Shown: positions 1 to 8,260 of the stretch, one piece after another | How positions within the stretch are numbered: the stretch's first letter is position 1 | Layout of the letters: every line of letters begins with the position of its first letter | Origin: Pseudonocardia oroxyli | GTDB lineage: Bacteria > Actinomycetota > Actinomycetes > Mycobacteriales > Pseudonocardiaceae | DNA length: 64,000 nt | Assembly: GCF_900102195.1 (NCBI RefSeq) | Contig: NZ_FNBE01000001.1 | Location: 1-64,000 of the forward strand | Reading direction: 5' to 3' | The notes under the pieces: generated by a model | Seen by the model: only the letters and a program-made list of their open reading frames with translations | Told to the model about the DNA's origin: nothing | Database searches by the model: none | Translations under genes and position numbers: made by a program

Positions 1-263
1 GGCCAGAGCCCGCACACCCCCACGACCCGGGCCAGGTCGGCCCGCGTCCACACCCACCCAAGACCCGGAACAGCCCTAATTCAGCAGTCTCCTAGGGAGC
101 GTCTGACGGACCCCCGCCGGCCCGCGACGCCCCAGGCGGGCACCCCGCGGCGTTGGCGCCGAACCCGAATACACCCGGTATGAGGGCTCGGCGCCGCCTT
201 GCGGGGCACCCACCTGAAACGCCGCGGACTCGACGGCGATCCGTCAGACACTCCCTGGGGCCG
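1..263. other. Intergenic segment at the left edge, no gene seen
   Basis: No open frame here shows protein-like composition; the long forward frame starting at 153 is the antisense shadow of the DUF1275 gene. The one structure I see is an imperfect inverted repeat with arms at 155-166 and 184-195 (12 bp, one mismatch, 17-nt loop). It lies about 70 bases past the DUF1275 stop and could act as that gene's terminator. Confidence 0.4.
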
Positions 264-974
264 TCAGCCCTCCCAGTCCGGGCCGCGGCGCAGGAGCAGG
301 TGGGCGGTAATGCCTGCGACGGCGAGCAGGGCGAGGATCAGCGCGAGCGCCGGGGCGGGGCCTGCGGTGCGCACGATGAGCGCGCCGACCGTCGCCCCGA
401 CCAGCAACGCCAGCACCGCCGCGGCCCGGCGGTACACCGTCTGGCGGCGCAGGTGCCGGTAGTCCGCGGCGAGCCCGACCATGCTCATCGAGATCACGCT
501 GGTGTTGAGGTCGGGTACCGCGATGCGGCGGGCCACCGCGTTCTGCAGACCCATGGCCAGGGCCGCGACCGCCGCGGCGATCACCGTCGAGGCTCGCGAG
601 CTCGCGCCGGGGCCGGGCGGCCACACCAGCACGATCGCCAGGCAGAGGGCGAGCAGCACGATCTCGGCGCCGATGGCGAGCCGCAGGAGCTCCCCGCGGG
701 ACGGGAGGCGTTCGACCAGCGTCCCGGCCGCCGCCGCGCCGATGAGGAAGGCCGCGAGCGCAACACACGAGGTGAGCAGCGAGAACTCCGGTACGCCCGC
801 GACCGCGAAGCCCATGATCACCACGTTGCCGGTCATGTTCGCGACGAACACCCGGCCGAGCGCGAGCAGGCTGACCGCGTCGATCACGCCGGTGACCAGC
901 GTGAGCAGCAGTAGGAGGAGGGGGAGGGAACCGTGGCGCGGGTCCGCGAGGTGCCACCAGTGCCGTTCCGGCAT
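264..974 (-). CDS. DUF1275 (YoaK-like) membrane protein
   Basis: The 236-residue protein is almost entirely hydrophobic, with about six predicted membrane segments. It opens with the family pattern of a helix containing TLVTGVIDAVS followed by VFVANMTGNVVIMG, typical of DUF1275/YoaK integral membrane proteins. No substrate is established for the family. I chose the ATG at 974; a TTG at 986 would add four residues and no clear ribosome site distinguishes them. The gene stands alone on the reverse strand, divergent from the PspC gene, and ends in GPDWEG after a charged tail. Confidence 0.8.
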   Translation of the reverse strand: MPERHWWHLADPRHGSLPLLLLLLTLVTGVIDAVSLLALGRVFVANMTGNVVIMGFAVAGVPEFSLLTSCVALAAFLIGAAAAGTLVERLPSRGELLRLAIGAEIVLLALCLAIVLVWPPGPGASSRASTVIAAAVAALAMGLQNAVARRIAVPDLNTSVISMSMVGLAADYRHLRRQTVYRRAAAVLALLVGATVGALIVRTAGPAPALALILALLAVAGITAHLLLRRGPDWEG

Positions 975-1210
975 GCGCGAAGTCAAGCAGCGGCCACCCC
1001 GTCGGCGACAGGGCTGCGCGGCCGAATCTCGCGTCGCGGGTGTCGCGGCCCGATCGAGCGTTCGCCGGGACTCGGTGGGCTTGCCGGCGCGCTCAGGGGG
1101 AACCCTGACCCGGATGGGGACGTTCTCCGGATGTCCCCGCCCGAGATCACGGGCAGGGTGGACGTGTGGCGGTGAGACCCGCCGCCCGCCGACGAAGGAG
1201 ACTGACCCTG

Positions 1211-1399
1211 ATGGCCTCGACGCTCACCCGCCCCCGCAACGGCACCGTGATCGCCGGTGTCTGCGCCGGACTGGCCCGCCGCTTCGGCTTGTCGCCGTTC
1301 GTGGTGCGGCTGCTGTTCCTGCTGTCGTGCCTGCTGCCGGGTCCGCAGTTCGTGATCTACATCGTGCTGTGGATCATCATGCCCAAGGCGGACTACTGA
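1211..1399 (+). CDS. PspC domain membrane protein
   Basis: The 62-residue protein is essentially one PspC domain. It has a basic N-terminus (LTRPRNGTVIAGVCAGLARRFG), a turn, then a long hydrophobic segment ending in IMPKADY. In PspC proteins the first part is a membrane-associated amphipathic region of the envelope stress response. Here it is free-standing, without the kinase or sensor fusion seen in some actinobacterial forms. The ATG at 1211 follows a GAAGGAG ribosome site near 1195; an upstream in-frame ATG at 1166 would add a low-complexity arginine run and is less likely. Confidence 0.85.
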   Translation: MASTLTRPRNGTVIAGVCAGLARRFGLSPFVVRLLFLLSCLLPGPQFVIYIVLWIIMPKADY

Positions 1400-1417
1400 A
1401 CGCGTCCGAGTGACGTC

Positions 1418-1441
1418 GGCGGGGCGGCCGTCCGCCCCGCC
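1418..1441 (+). terminator. Hairpin after the PspC gene
   Basis: A perfect 10-bp inverted repeat (GGCGGGGCGG, 4-nt loop, CCGCCCCGCC) begins 19 bases after the PspC stop. It has no T-run, as is usual for actinobacterial hairpin terminators. Confidence 0.6.
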
Positions 1442-1598
1442 CGCACCTGTGGCATGCTGACCGCCGTGATGGACCGGACGAGCCGCCGCCCCCTCGCGGG
1501 CCGCTGCTGTCCGGGGTGTTGTCGCTTCTCCCGCTGACCACCCCGTCCGTCCCGCCGTCCCCGCACGGCACCGCACAGTCTGCGAGCTCATCCCGCTC

Positions 1599-2411
1599 AT
1601 GGCCGTCACCGCGCCCTTCCCGTCCGTTCCCGCTCACGCTCCACTTCGGACCGAGCCCGACCTGCGCGGACAGACCGTGGTCGCGCTGCACCCGCACCCG
1701 GACGACGAGGCGATCTTCACCGGCATCACGTTGCGCAGGCTGGCCGACGCGGGCGCCCGCACCGTGCTGGTGATGGCCACCGGCGGCGAGCTCGGCGGCT
1801 CCCGGATCCCGCTGTCGGACGGCGAGACCGTGCGGCGCAGGCGGCTGCGCGAGCTGGAGCGTTCCGCCGAGCTCCTCGGCGTGTCGCGGCTGGTCCTGCT
1901 GAACCGGCGGGACTCGGGGCTGCCCGGCGGCCCCGACAACAGCCACGCCCGGGCGCTGGCGGGCGCCGAGCCGCTGTCGCTGGCCACCCGGGTGGCGGAG
2001 GTCGTCGACGAGGAGGGGGCGGGCACCCTGCTCGCCGACGACGAGCAGGGCGTCTACGGCCACCCGGACCATCGGATGGCGGGCGTCGTGGGCACCATCG
2101 CCGCCGAGCTCACCGGGGCGCAGGCCTACCTCGCGACGGTGGACCGCACCGGTCTCGCCGAGGGCGGCCACCTGGTCCACGGCGCGGCCCGCGCCGCCGC
2201 CGTCGGGTTCGGGAGGGCCTCGGACGAGATCGCCCTGACCGTCACCGGCGACGCCCGCCACCTCACCGTCAAGCGTGCCGCGATCCTCGCCCACGCGAGC
2301 CAGGTCGACCCGGCGGCGCTCCCCGAACAGGACTTCGCCGCGGCGTACGGCCGGGAGTGGTTCCGCCGCACGGGCGGCGCCGACGCCCCGGGCGTCCTCG
2401 ACCTGCTCTGA
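1599..2411 (+). CDS. PIG-L family deacetylase (MshB/Mca-like)
   Basis: The 270-residue protein has the zinc-binding HPHPDDEA motif at residues 31-38 and a second ligand motif, GHPDH, at 154-158. Both are diagnostic of the PIG-L/LmbE fold that includes MshB (mycothiol synthesis) and Mca (mycothiol-S-conjugate amidase). The protein probably removes an acetyl or amide group from an N-acylated sugar, but I cannot name the substrate. True MshB is usually longer and has a different C-terminus, so I do not assign the symbol. The next gene starts 3 bases downstream, suggesting co-transcription. Confidence 0.8.
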   Translation: MAVTAPFPSVPAHAPLRTEPDLRGQTVVALHPHPDDEAIFTGITLRRLADAGARTVLVMATGGELGGSRIPLSDGETVRRRRLRELERSAELLGVSRLVLLNRRDSGLPGGPDNSHARALAGAEPLSLATRVAEVVDEEGAGTLLADDEQGVYGHPDHRMAGVVGTIAAELTGAQAYLATVDRTGLAEGGHLVHGAARAAAVGFGRASDEIALTVTGDARHLTVKRAAILAHASQVDPAALPEQDFAAAYGREWFRRTGGADAPGVLDLL

Positions 2412-2413
2412 CC

Positions 2414-2971
2414 GTGCCCGTCACCGCGCTGGCCACCGCCCGGTCCGCGTTGGGCGCGATCCCCGTCGGTCCGGCCGATCTCGACCGGCCGATCCCGTGT
2501 GCGGAGTTCGACGTCCGGGGCCTGCCGACCCACGTCGTCGGCTGGCACCACGTCTTCGCCGCGTGCCTGGCGGGGACGGCGGCACCGGGTGATCCCACGC
2601 ACGTCCTGCTGGACCCGGTCGCGGACCTCCGCGTCTCGTCGCGGCTCCTGCTGGACGCCCTCGACACCGCTCCCGACGAGGCCGAGCTGCCCTACCGCGG
2701 GCGCACCCCGGTCCCGCTGCTCGTGACCGAGCTGGTGGCCGAGACCGTGCTGCACGGCTGGGACCTCGCGACCGCGCTCGCCGCCCCGTTCGCCCCGTTC
2801 GCCGTGGACGGCCCGGTCCTGGCCGAGGCCGAGCGCGGGCCGGCGCTCCTGCGGGGCGAGGTGTTCGCCGCCGAGGCTTTCCACCCCGCCGCCGGGACGG
2901 GCGTCGGAGCGGGCGGGTTGCCCGGCCTCGTCGCCCGCAGCGGCCGCGACCCGGGCTGGAGACCTTCGTGA
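2414..2971 (+). CDS. DinB-like / TIGR03086-type metal-binding protein
   Basis: The 185-residue protein starts at a GTG 3 bases after the PIG-L stop. It resembles the actinobacterial DinB/maleylpyruvate-isomerase-N superfamily: a first histidine motif (HVVGWHHVF) near residue 40, a second (VLHGWDLATAL) near residue 115, and a loose helical bundle between. Many members are linked to low-molecular-weight thiols such as mycothiol, which fits the PIG-L neighbour, but the reaction is unknown. An ATG at 2357 in the same frame would overlap the preceding gene and add an arginine-proline run, so I reject it. Confidence 0.65.
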   Translation: MPVTALATARSALGAIPVGPADLDRPIPCAEFDVRGLPTHVVGWHHVFAACLAGTAAPGDPTHVLLDPVADLRVSSRLLLDALDTAPDEAELPYRGRTPVPLLVTELVAETVLHGWDLATALAAPFAPFAVDGPVLAEAERGPALLRGEVFAAEAFHPAAGTGVGAGGLPGLVARSGRDPGWRPS

Positions 2972-2999
2972 CTTCGTCACCACGGCCTAGGCTCCTCTC

Positions 3000-4592
3000 G
3001 TGGCCGCCCCCGCCCTCGATCCCACCCCGCCGCCCGCCCGGACCCGGGTCGCCCGGCTCGGCGTGCGGCTGCTGCTCGCCGCCGCCGCGGGCGTGCTCCT
3101 GTACGTGAGCTTCCCGCCCCGGGACCTGTGGTGGCTCGCCCCACTGGTGTTCGCGGTCCTCGGGCCCACCCTGCGCGGCGTCCGCGCCCGGCGCGGGTTC
3201 CTGCTGGGCTGGGTGTTCGCCCTCGGGTTCCTCGTCCCCCTCCTGTCCTGGACGGGCGGGTTCGTCGGGGCGCTGCCGTGGCTGGCGCTGTGTCTGTTCG
3301 AGGCGCTGTTCTTCGGGCTCGCGGGTGCCGGGATGGCCGTGACCGCCCGCCTGCCCGCCGCGCCGCTGTGGGGCGCCGCGGTGTGGGTCGGCATGGAGGC
3401 CGTCCGCAGCCGGGTGCCCTTCGGCGGGCTGCCGTGGGGGCGGGTGGGGTTCGGGCAGGCGGAGGGCCTGTTCCTGCCGGCGGCCTCGGTGGGCGGCGTG
3501 CCGTTCCTGTCGTTCGTGACCGTGCTGGCCGGGCTCGCCCTGGGGGAGCTGGCCCGACGGCTGGTCCGCCGCGAGATCGGGGGCGCCGCCGTGCCCGCCG
3601 TGCTGCTCGTCCTGGCGCTGGCCGCGGGTCCGCTCGCCGCCCTGGTCCCGGTCACCGTCAACGCACCGGACCGACAGCTCACCGTCGCGGCGATCCAGGG
3701 CAACGTGCCGCGGCTGGGCCTGGACTTCAACGCCCAGCGCCGTGCCGTGCTGGACAACCACGTCCGGGTCACCGAGCAGCTCGCCGCGGACGTCGCGGCG
3801 GGTAGGCAGCCGCAACCCGACGTCGTGCTCTGGCCGGAGAACTCCTCGGACATCGACCCGTTCCGCAACCCGGACGCCGCGGCGGAGATCTCCCAGGCCG
3901 CGGCGGCGGTGCGCGCCCCGATCCTGGTCGGCACGGTGCTGGTCAACAGCGACCGCACCACGAGCAACTCGGTCCTCGTCTGGGACCCCGTGCAGGGTCC
4001 GGTGGCCCGCAACGACAAGCGCCGCATCCAACCCTTCGGCGAGTACATGCCGTGGCGGTCCTTCTTCCGGCTGTTCTCGTCCTACGTGGACCGGGCGGGC
4101 AACTTCGTGCCCGGCCCCGGGCCCGGGGTGCTGCAGGCGGGCGGCGCCGAGATCGGCATCACGATCTGCTGGGAGGTCGCGTTCGACGACCTCGTCGCCG
4201 ACAGCGTCGACGCCGGCGCCACCCTGCTGGCCGTACCCAGCAACAACGCCACCTTCGGCCTGTCCGAGATGACCTACCAGCAGCTCGCCATGTCCCGGGT
4301 GCGGGCCGTCGAGCACGACCGGCCCACGGTGGTCGCCACGACGTCCGGCGTCTCGGCGCTCATCGACACTCAGGGCACAGTGACCGGACGAACCGGACAG
4401 TTCGTGCCCGGGACCCTGGTCGGTGTCGAGACGCTGCGGGACACGACTACGCTGGCCACTCGGTTGCGGTCCGGCCCCGAGTGGGCGCTGACCGCAGTGG
4501 GGGTCGCGGCGATCGCCGCCGCGGTCGTCGGTCGGCGTCGCGGTCGCGCGGGGTCGCACCCGGCGGGGACAGGAGAGGACATCGATGGCTGA
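3000..4592 (+). CDS. lnt: Apolipoprotein N-acyltransferase
   Basis: Lnt adds the third acyl chain to the N-terminal cysteine of lipoproteins at the outer face of the membrane. The 530-residue protein has an N-terminal block of about six membrane helices (to about residue 220), then a nitrilase-type domain. The catalytic triad is visible: Glu280 in LWPENSSD, Lys340 in [15 protein letters not shown] and Cys390 in ITICWEV. It begins at a GTG. Its last 8 bases overlap ppm1. In Mycobacterium tuberculosis the two functions are one fused protein; here they are separate overlapping genes. Confidence 0.95.
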   Translation: MAAPALDPTPPPARTRVARLGVRLLLAAAAGVLLYVSFPPRDLWWLAPLVFAVLGPTLRGVRARRGFLLGWVFALGFLVPLLSWTGGFVGALPWLALCLFEALFFGLAGAGMAVTARLPAAPLWGAAVWVGMEAVRSRVPFGGLPWGRVGFGQAEGLFLPAASVGGVPFLSFVTVLAGLALGELARRLVRREIGGAAVPAVLLVLALAAGPLAALVPVTVNAPDRQLTVAAIQGNVPRLGLDFNAQRRAVLDNHVRVTEQLAADVAAGRQPQPDVVLWPENSSDIDPFRNPDAAAEISQAAAAVRAPILVGTVLVNSDRTTSNSVLVWDPVQGPVARNDKRRIQPFGEYMPWRSFFRLFSSYVDRAGNFVPGPGPGVLQAGGAEIGITICWEVAFDDLVADSVDAGATLLAVPSNNATFGLSEMTYQQLAMSRVRAVEHDRPTVVATTSGVSALIDTQGTVTGRTGQFVPGTLVGVETLRDTTTLATRLRSGPEWALTAVGVAAIAAAVVGRRRGRAGSHPAGTGEDIDG

Positions 4593-5355
4593 GCCTCCGG
4601 GACCGGTCCTGGTGGTCATCCCGACGTACGAGGAGCGGGAGAACCTGGGGCGCGTCGTCGCGCGGCTCAACGCGGCGGTCCCCGCCGCGGACATCCTCGT
4701 CGTCGACGACGCCAGCCCGGACGGCACGGGCGAGCTCGCCGAGGAGATGGCGGCGGCCGACCCGCGGGTGCGGGTGCTGCACCGCGAGGGCAAGAACGGT
4801 CTCGGCGCCGCCTACCTCGCGGGCTTCCGGCACGCCCTCTCCGGCGAGCACCAGGTGGTCGTGGAGATGGACGCGGACGGCTCGCACGCCCCCGAGGACC
4901 TGCCGGCCCTGCTCGCCGCGCTGGACGACGAGGGCGACGACGGGGCGGGCGGCGCCGACCTCGTGATCGGGTCCCGGTACGTGCCCGGCGGGCAGGTGGT
5001 GAACTGGCCGCTGCACCGCCAGTGGCTCTCCCGCGGCGCGAACCTCTACGCCAAGCTCGCCCTGGGCGCACCGGTGCAGGACATCACCGCCGGGTACCGC
5101 GTGTACCGCCGCGAGGTCCTGGAGGAGCTCGACCTGGACTCGGTGATCTCGCAGGGCTACTGCTTCCAGATCGACCTGGCCTGGCGGGCGCTGCAGGCCG
5201 GGTTCCGCATCCGGGAGGTACCGATCACCTTCACCGAACGGGAGAAGGGCTCCTCCAAGATGGACGCCTCGGTGATGGCGGAGGCGTTCGTGAACGTCGC
5301 CCGCTGGGGCCTGGAGCACCGCACGTCGTGGCTGCGTCCGAGGGCGCGCGTGTGA
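4585..5355 (+). CDS. ppm1: Polyprenol monophosphomannose synthase
   Basis: This GT2 glycosyltransferase transfers mannose from GDP-mannose to polyprenyl phosphate, giving the donor for lipomannan/lipoarabinomannan and protein O-mannosylation. The 256-residue protein has the GT2 start ([17 protein letters not shown]), the nucleotide-binding DASPDGTG motif, the metal-binding EMDADGSH near residue 95 and the family's late [15 protein letters not shown] block. It has no membrane anchor, so it would rely on Lnt for membrane association as in other split Lnt/Ppm pairs. It overlaps lnt by 8 bases and the next gene by 4 (GTGA). Confidence 0.93.
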   Translation: MAEPPGPVLVVIPTYEERENLGRVVARLNAAVPAADILVVDDASPDGTGELAEEMAAADPRVRVLHREGKNGLGAAYLAGFRHALSGEHQVVVEMDADGSHAPEDLPALLAALDDEGDDGAGGADLVIGSRYVPGGQVVNWPLHRQWLSRGANLYAKLALGAPVQDITAGYRVYRREVLEELDLDSVISQGYCFQIDLAWRALQAGFRIREVPITFTEREKGSSKMDASVMAEAFVNVARWGLEHRTSWLRPRARV

Positions 5356-5852
5356 CCGACCCGGACGAGCGCGAGGTCCTGACCTGGGAGCTGTTCGGGC
5401 TCGCGGCCCGCGAGCTGGCCCAGGAGGTCGCCGACAGCGGTTACCGGCCGGACATCATCCTGTCCATCGCGCGCGGCGGGCTGTTCGTGGCCGGCGCGCT
5501 GGGCTACGCCCTCGACGTGAAGAACCTGCACGTGATGAACGTGGAGTTCTACACCGGCGTCGGCGAGCGGCTGGCGTTGCCGGTCATGCTGCCGCCGGTG
5601 CCGAACGTGGTCGACCTGTCGGGGCAGAAGGTCCTCGTCGCCGACGACGTCGCGGACACCGGAGCCACGCTGAAGCTGGTCCGGGACTTCTGCGGCGAGT
5701 ATGTCGCGGACGTCCGCTGCGCGGTGGTCTACGAGAAGCCGCAGAGCGAGGTGCGGTGCGAGTACGTGTGGCGCCGCACCCCGCTCTGGATCAACTTCCC
5801 CTGGTCGACGCAGCCGCCGGTCGTGCCGAACGCGTCGGTCCTGGACGCGTAG
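5352..5852 (+). CDS. Phosphoribosyltransferase
   Basis: The 166-residue protein is a type I PRTase. The PRPP-binding loop [15 protein letters not shown] is at about residues 94-108, and the flexible-loop region follows [12 protein letters not shown]. It resembles the xanthine/hypoxanthine PRTase-like proteins of actinobacteria; the purine substrate cannot be told from sequence. The GTG start overlaps the ppm1 stop (GTGA at 5352-5355), so it is the third gene of the lnt-ppm1 operon. Its stop lies against a perfect 14-bp palindrome. Confidence 0.88.
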   Translation: MTDPDEREVLTWELFGLAARELAQEVADSGYRPDIILSIARGGLFVAGALGYALDVKNLHVMNVEFYTGVGERLALPVMLPPVPNVVDLSGQKVLVADDVADTGATLKLVRDFCGEYVADVRCAVVYEKPQSEVRCEYVWRRTPLWINFPWSTQPPVVPNASVLDA

Positions 5853-5853
5853 G

Positions 5854-5867
5854 GCGCTCTAGAGCGC
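5854..5867. terminator. Palindrome between convergent genes
   Basis: A perfect 14-bp palindrome (GCGCTCTAGAGCGC) fills the gap between the phosphoribosyltransferase stop and the DUF885 gene and contains the DUF885 TAG stop. It could serve as a bidirectional terminator, though the arms are short. Confidence 0.4.
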
Positions 5868-7469
5868 GGCCAGCTCGGCCTCCAGGTCGTCCAGCCCCAG
5901 CGAGCCCTGGGACAGGGCGGCCATGTGCCAGGCCTTCAGGTCGAAGCCCGGCTTGCGGGAGGCCGCCGCCCGACCCGCGAGCCAGGCCCGCTCGCCGAGC
6001 TTGTAGCTGATCGCCTGGCCGGGCCCGCCGAGGTAGCGCAGCAGCTCGGAGTCCAGGAACGCGGCGTCTCGTCCGCAGTGGGCGCCGAAGAACTCCCGGG
6101 CCCGTTCGGGCGTCCACGGGGCGCCCTCGTACTCGAGCTCCAGGTGCATGCCGATGTCGATGATCACCCGGACGATCCGCATCATCTGCGCGTCCAGGTA
6201 GCCCATGCGCTCGCCGGGGTCGACGAGGAACCCCAGCTCGTCCATCAGCCGCTCGGCGTAGAGCGCCCAGCCCTCGATGTTGGCGCTGACCATCCCCGCG
6301 GACGCCTGGAACGACGAGAGCCGGTCGCTGCACAGCGCCCACTGCGCCAGCTGCAGGTGATGCCCCGGCACCCCCTCGTGGTACCAGGTGCTGACCAGGT
6401 CCCACATCGGGAACCGGTCGCGGCCCAGCGTGGGCAGCCAGGTGCGGCCCGGCCGCGCGAAGTCCAGTGAGGGCTGGGTGTAGTACGGCGCCGCGGCGCT
6501 GCCCTCCGGGGCGATCATCGCCTCGACCCGCAGCAGCGGGGGAGCGAGATCCACGTGCGTGCCCTGCAGCGCCGCGATGGTCGAGTCCATGATCCCCTGC
6601 AGGCGCTCCCGCACGGCCGCCACGCCCTCGACGACCTCCCCGTGGGTCTCCAGGTGGGTCATCGCCTCGCGCGGGGTCGCGCCGGGGAGGATCTGCTCGG
6701 CCAGGACGGTCTGTTCCGCGTACACGCGGTGGAACTCCGTCCAGGCCCAGTCGTAGGCCTCGCGCGGGTCCGCGTCGGCGCCGTTCCAGCGGCGCACCGC
6801 CGCCCGGTACCGCTCCTCGCCGACGCCGTCCCGCACCCCGTCGGTGTGCGGGCGGTACTCCCGGGCCAGGAAGTCCCGCAGCTCCACGACCGCGGCGGCC
6901 GCAGCGTCCGCGGACCCGTCCGGCAGGCCGGCCTCGGCGGCGAAGTCGCCGAACCACCCCGCCCACGGCCCCAGCTGGTCGACCACCGCGTCGACCTGGC
7001 GCGGCGCCGCGAGCAGCCCGCGCGCGATCCCCTCCCGGAGGGTCGCGGTGTACCCGGCGAAGGCCTCCGGGACGGCGGCGAGCCGGGCGGTGAGGTCCGC
7101 GCGCTGCGCGGGGGTGTCGGTCGGCATGAGGGTGAGGACGGTGCGCAGGTCCTGGACCGGACCGAAGAGGATCTGCACGTTGCGGAGATGCTCACCGAGG
7201 GCGCGGGTGCCCTGGGCGCTGGTCAGTCGCTCCCGCAGCAGGCGGGCGCAGCGGCGCTCGTCGCCGTCCTCGTCGTCCGGGGTGCCCGCGGCGTCGAGGG
7301 CGCGCAGGGTCTCCTGTTCGAGAGCGGCCAGGGCCTCGTCGCCCGCGGGGGAGAGGTCGGGGAGACGGTCCTGGCCGGTGGGCAGGCCCAGCGAGGTGGC
7401 CAGCAGGGGGTCGAGCTCGGCGTGGGCGGCGACGTGGGCGTCGGCCAGGTCCCGGAACGTTCGTGCCAT
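5859..7469 (-). CDS. DUF885 family putative metallohydrolase
   Basis: The 536-residue protein carries the zinc-protease-like motif of DUF885, YHEGVPGHHLQLAQ, near residue 363. Here HExxxGHH replaces the usual HExxH. The N-terminal FRDLADAHVAAHAELDPLLATSLG and the C-terminal EPGQ/GPGQAISYKLGE-type segment (GPGQAISYKLG) are also typical. Family members are annotated as carboxypeptidase-like, but few have been characterised. No signal peptide is seen. It lies downstream of rbpA on the same strand, separated by a strong terminator. Confidence 0.8.
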   Translation of the reverse strand: MARTFRDLADAHVAAHAELDPLLATSLGLPTGQDRLPDLSPAGDEALAALEQETLRALDAAGTPDDEDGDERRCARLLRERLTSAQGTRALGEHLRNVQILFGPVQDLRTVLTLMPTDTPAQRADLTARLAAVPEAFAGYTATLREGIARGLLAAPRQVDAVVDQLGPWAGWFGDFAAEAGLPDGSADAAAAAVVELRDFLAREYRPHTDGVRDGVGEERYRAAVRRWNGADADPREAYDWAWTEFHRVYAEQTVLAEQILPGATPREAMTHLETHGEVVEGVAAVRERLQGIMDSTIAALQGTHVDLAPPLLRVEAMIAPEGSAAAPYYTQPSLDFARPGRTWLPTLGRDRFPMWDLVSTWYHEGVPGHHLQLAQWALCSDRLSSFQASAGMVSANIEGWALYAERLMDELGFLVDPGERMGYLDAQMMRIVRVIIDIGMHLELEYEGAPWTPERAREFFGAHCGRDAAFLDSELLRYLGGPGQAISYKLGERAWLAGRAAASRKPGFDLKAWHMAALSQGSLGLDDLEAELAAL

Positions 7470-7517
7470 GTGGGAACCCTAAGGGGGAGGCGGTCGGCGG
7501 GCCGCCCCTCGGACACG

Positions 7518-7554
7518 ACGAAGCCGGGCCCCACGGGAGGTGGCCCGGCTTCGT
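7518..7554 (-). terminator. Strong hairpin terminator of rbpA
   Basis: A perfect 13-bp stem has arms at 7518-7530 (ACGAAGCCGGGCC) and 7542-7554, with an 11-nt loop. It sits 35 bases past the rbpA stop and upstream of DUF885, so rbpA is probably monocistronic. Confidence 0.75.
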
Positions 7555-7588
7555 GGTTCGCGCGACGCGACCCGTTCGGGTGGGTCGG

Positions 7589-7930
7589 TCAGGCGATCTC
7601 GGCGCGACGCTCGCGCAGGAGGTCGAGGCGCTCGTCGAGCAGCTCCTCGAGCTCCTTGATGGAACGACGCTCCAGGAGCATGTCCCAGTGGGTGCGCGGC
7701 GGCTTGGTCTTCTTCTGCTCCGGCTCGATGCCGTCCATGCGGCGGCCGATGCCGCCCTGCGGCGACTCCCACGTGGCGGGAGCCTCGGCGTCGTTCGCGA
7801 ACGGGACCTCGAACTCGAAGCCGTTCGCCGACACATAGCGGACCAGCTGCCGCGGTGCGAGGTCGTGGTTGCGGTCCGTCTCGTAGCTGACAGCCCCGAG
7901 TCGGCTGCCACGGAGCACGCGGTCGGCCAT
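7589..7930 (-). CDS. rbpA: RNA polymerase-binding protein RbpA
   Basis: RbpA binds the beta subunit and group 1/2 sigma factors and stabilises the open promoter complex in actinobacteria; it also lowers rifampicin sensitivity. The 113-residue protein starts MADRVLRGSRLGAVSYETD, has the core FEVPFANDAEAP and ends with the sigma-interaction domain PPRTHWDMLLERRSI followed by a helical ELLDERLDLLRERR. The ATG at 7930 follows a GGGAGGAAG ribosome site. The upstream extension in frame to 8116 is untranslated leader. A SigR/SigH-like promoter lies about 60-90 bases upstream. Confidence 0.97.
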   Translation of the reverse strand: MADRVLRGSRLGAVSYETDRNHDLAPRQLVRYVSANGFEFEVPFANDAEAPATWESPQGGIGRRMDGIEPEQKKTKPPRTHWDMLLERRSIKELEELLDERLDLLRERRAEIA

Positions 7931-7950
7931 GTGTCTTCCTCCCGTTCTGC

Positions 7951-7968
7951 CGAGGGGCGAGCCCCTCG
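7951..7968 (-). promoter_or_regulatory. Hairpin in the rbpA leader
   Basis: A perfect 8-bp stem (CGAGGGGC, 2-nt loop, GCCCCTCG) lies 20 bases upstream of the rbpA start and would be within the predicted mRNA leader. It is close enough to affect ribosome access, but this is inference. Confidence 0.4.
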
Positions 7969-7991
7969 ACTGTCGCATCACCACCGGGTGT

Positions 7992-8020
7992 AACGTCTGA
8001 GGAGCAGACGTACATTCCCC
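7992..8020 (-). promoter_or_regulatory. SigR/SigH-type promoter of rbpA
   Basis: Reading the reverse strand, GGGGAAT (8014-8020) is followed after 19 bases by CGTTA, with the GTT at 7992-7994. This matches the ECF SigR (Streptomyces) / SigH (mycobacteria) consensus GGAAT-N18/19-GTT. rbpA is a known SigR-regulon gene in Streptomyces coelicolor. Disulfide or antibiotic stress is therefore the likely inducer. The spacer contains a 7-bp inverted repeat (ACGTCTG/CAGACGT, 7993-8011). Confidence 0.65.
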
Positions 8021-8141
8021 GGCGGGAGAATCTCCCGGGCTGCGTCGGTGGCGTGCGGCCACCGACAGCCCTCTCGTGTCCGAGGACAGAGTCTCCCCGA
8101 AGTCGCGCTTTGCCACACGCGATTGTGACGTGTCAGCCTTC

Positions 8142-8157
8142 TGTGACTTAGCTCACT
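8142..8157. promoter_or_regulatory. CRP/GlxR-like binding site
   Basis: TGTGACTTAGCTCACT matches the actinobacterial CRP/GlxR consensus TGTGANNTANNTCACA at all but the last defined base. It lies about 210 bases upstream of the rbpA start and about 100 bases past the stop of the MFS gene. The rest of 7931-8260 holds the rbpA leader and promoter and no gene. Confidence 0.4.
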
Positions 8158-8260
8158 ACGCTGGCGCCGAGAGTTAACACAGCCGTCGGTCCGCGTTACC
8201 CGGGCGACCGTCCGGTTCGAGTTTCCGCAGGTCGGAGTGGTGGCACGTGGCAGCGTCCGT

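Noticed and set aside
153..914. Forward frames across the DUF1275 gene
   Set aside because: They are low-complexity Arg/Gly/His/Asp-rich shadows of a clear membrane protein on the other strand.
2421..4793. 790-codon reverse-strand open frame
   Set aside because: It is antisense to lnt and its neighbours, rich in Arg, Gly, Pro and His; such shadows are expected at this GC content.
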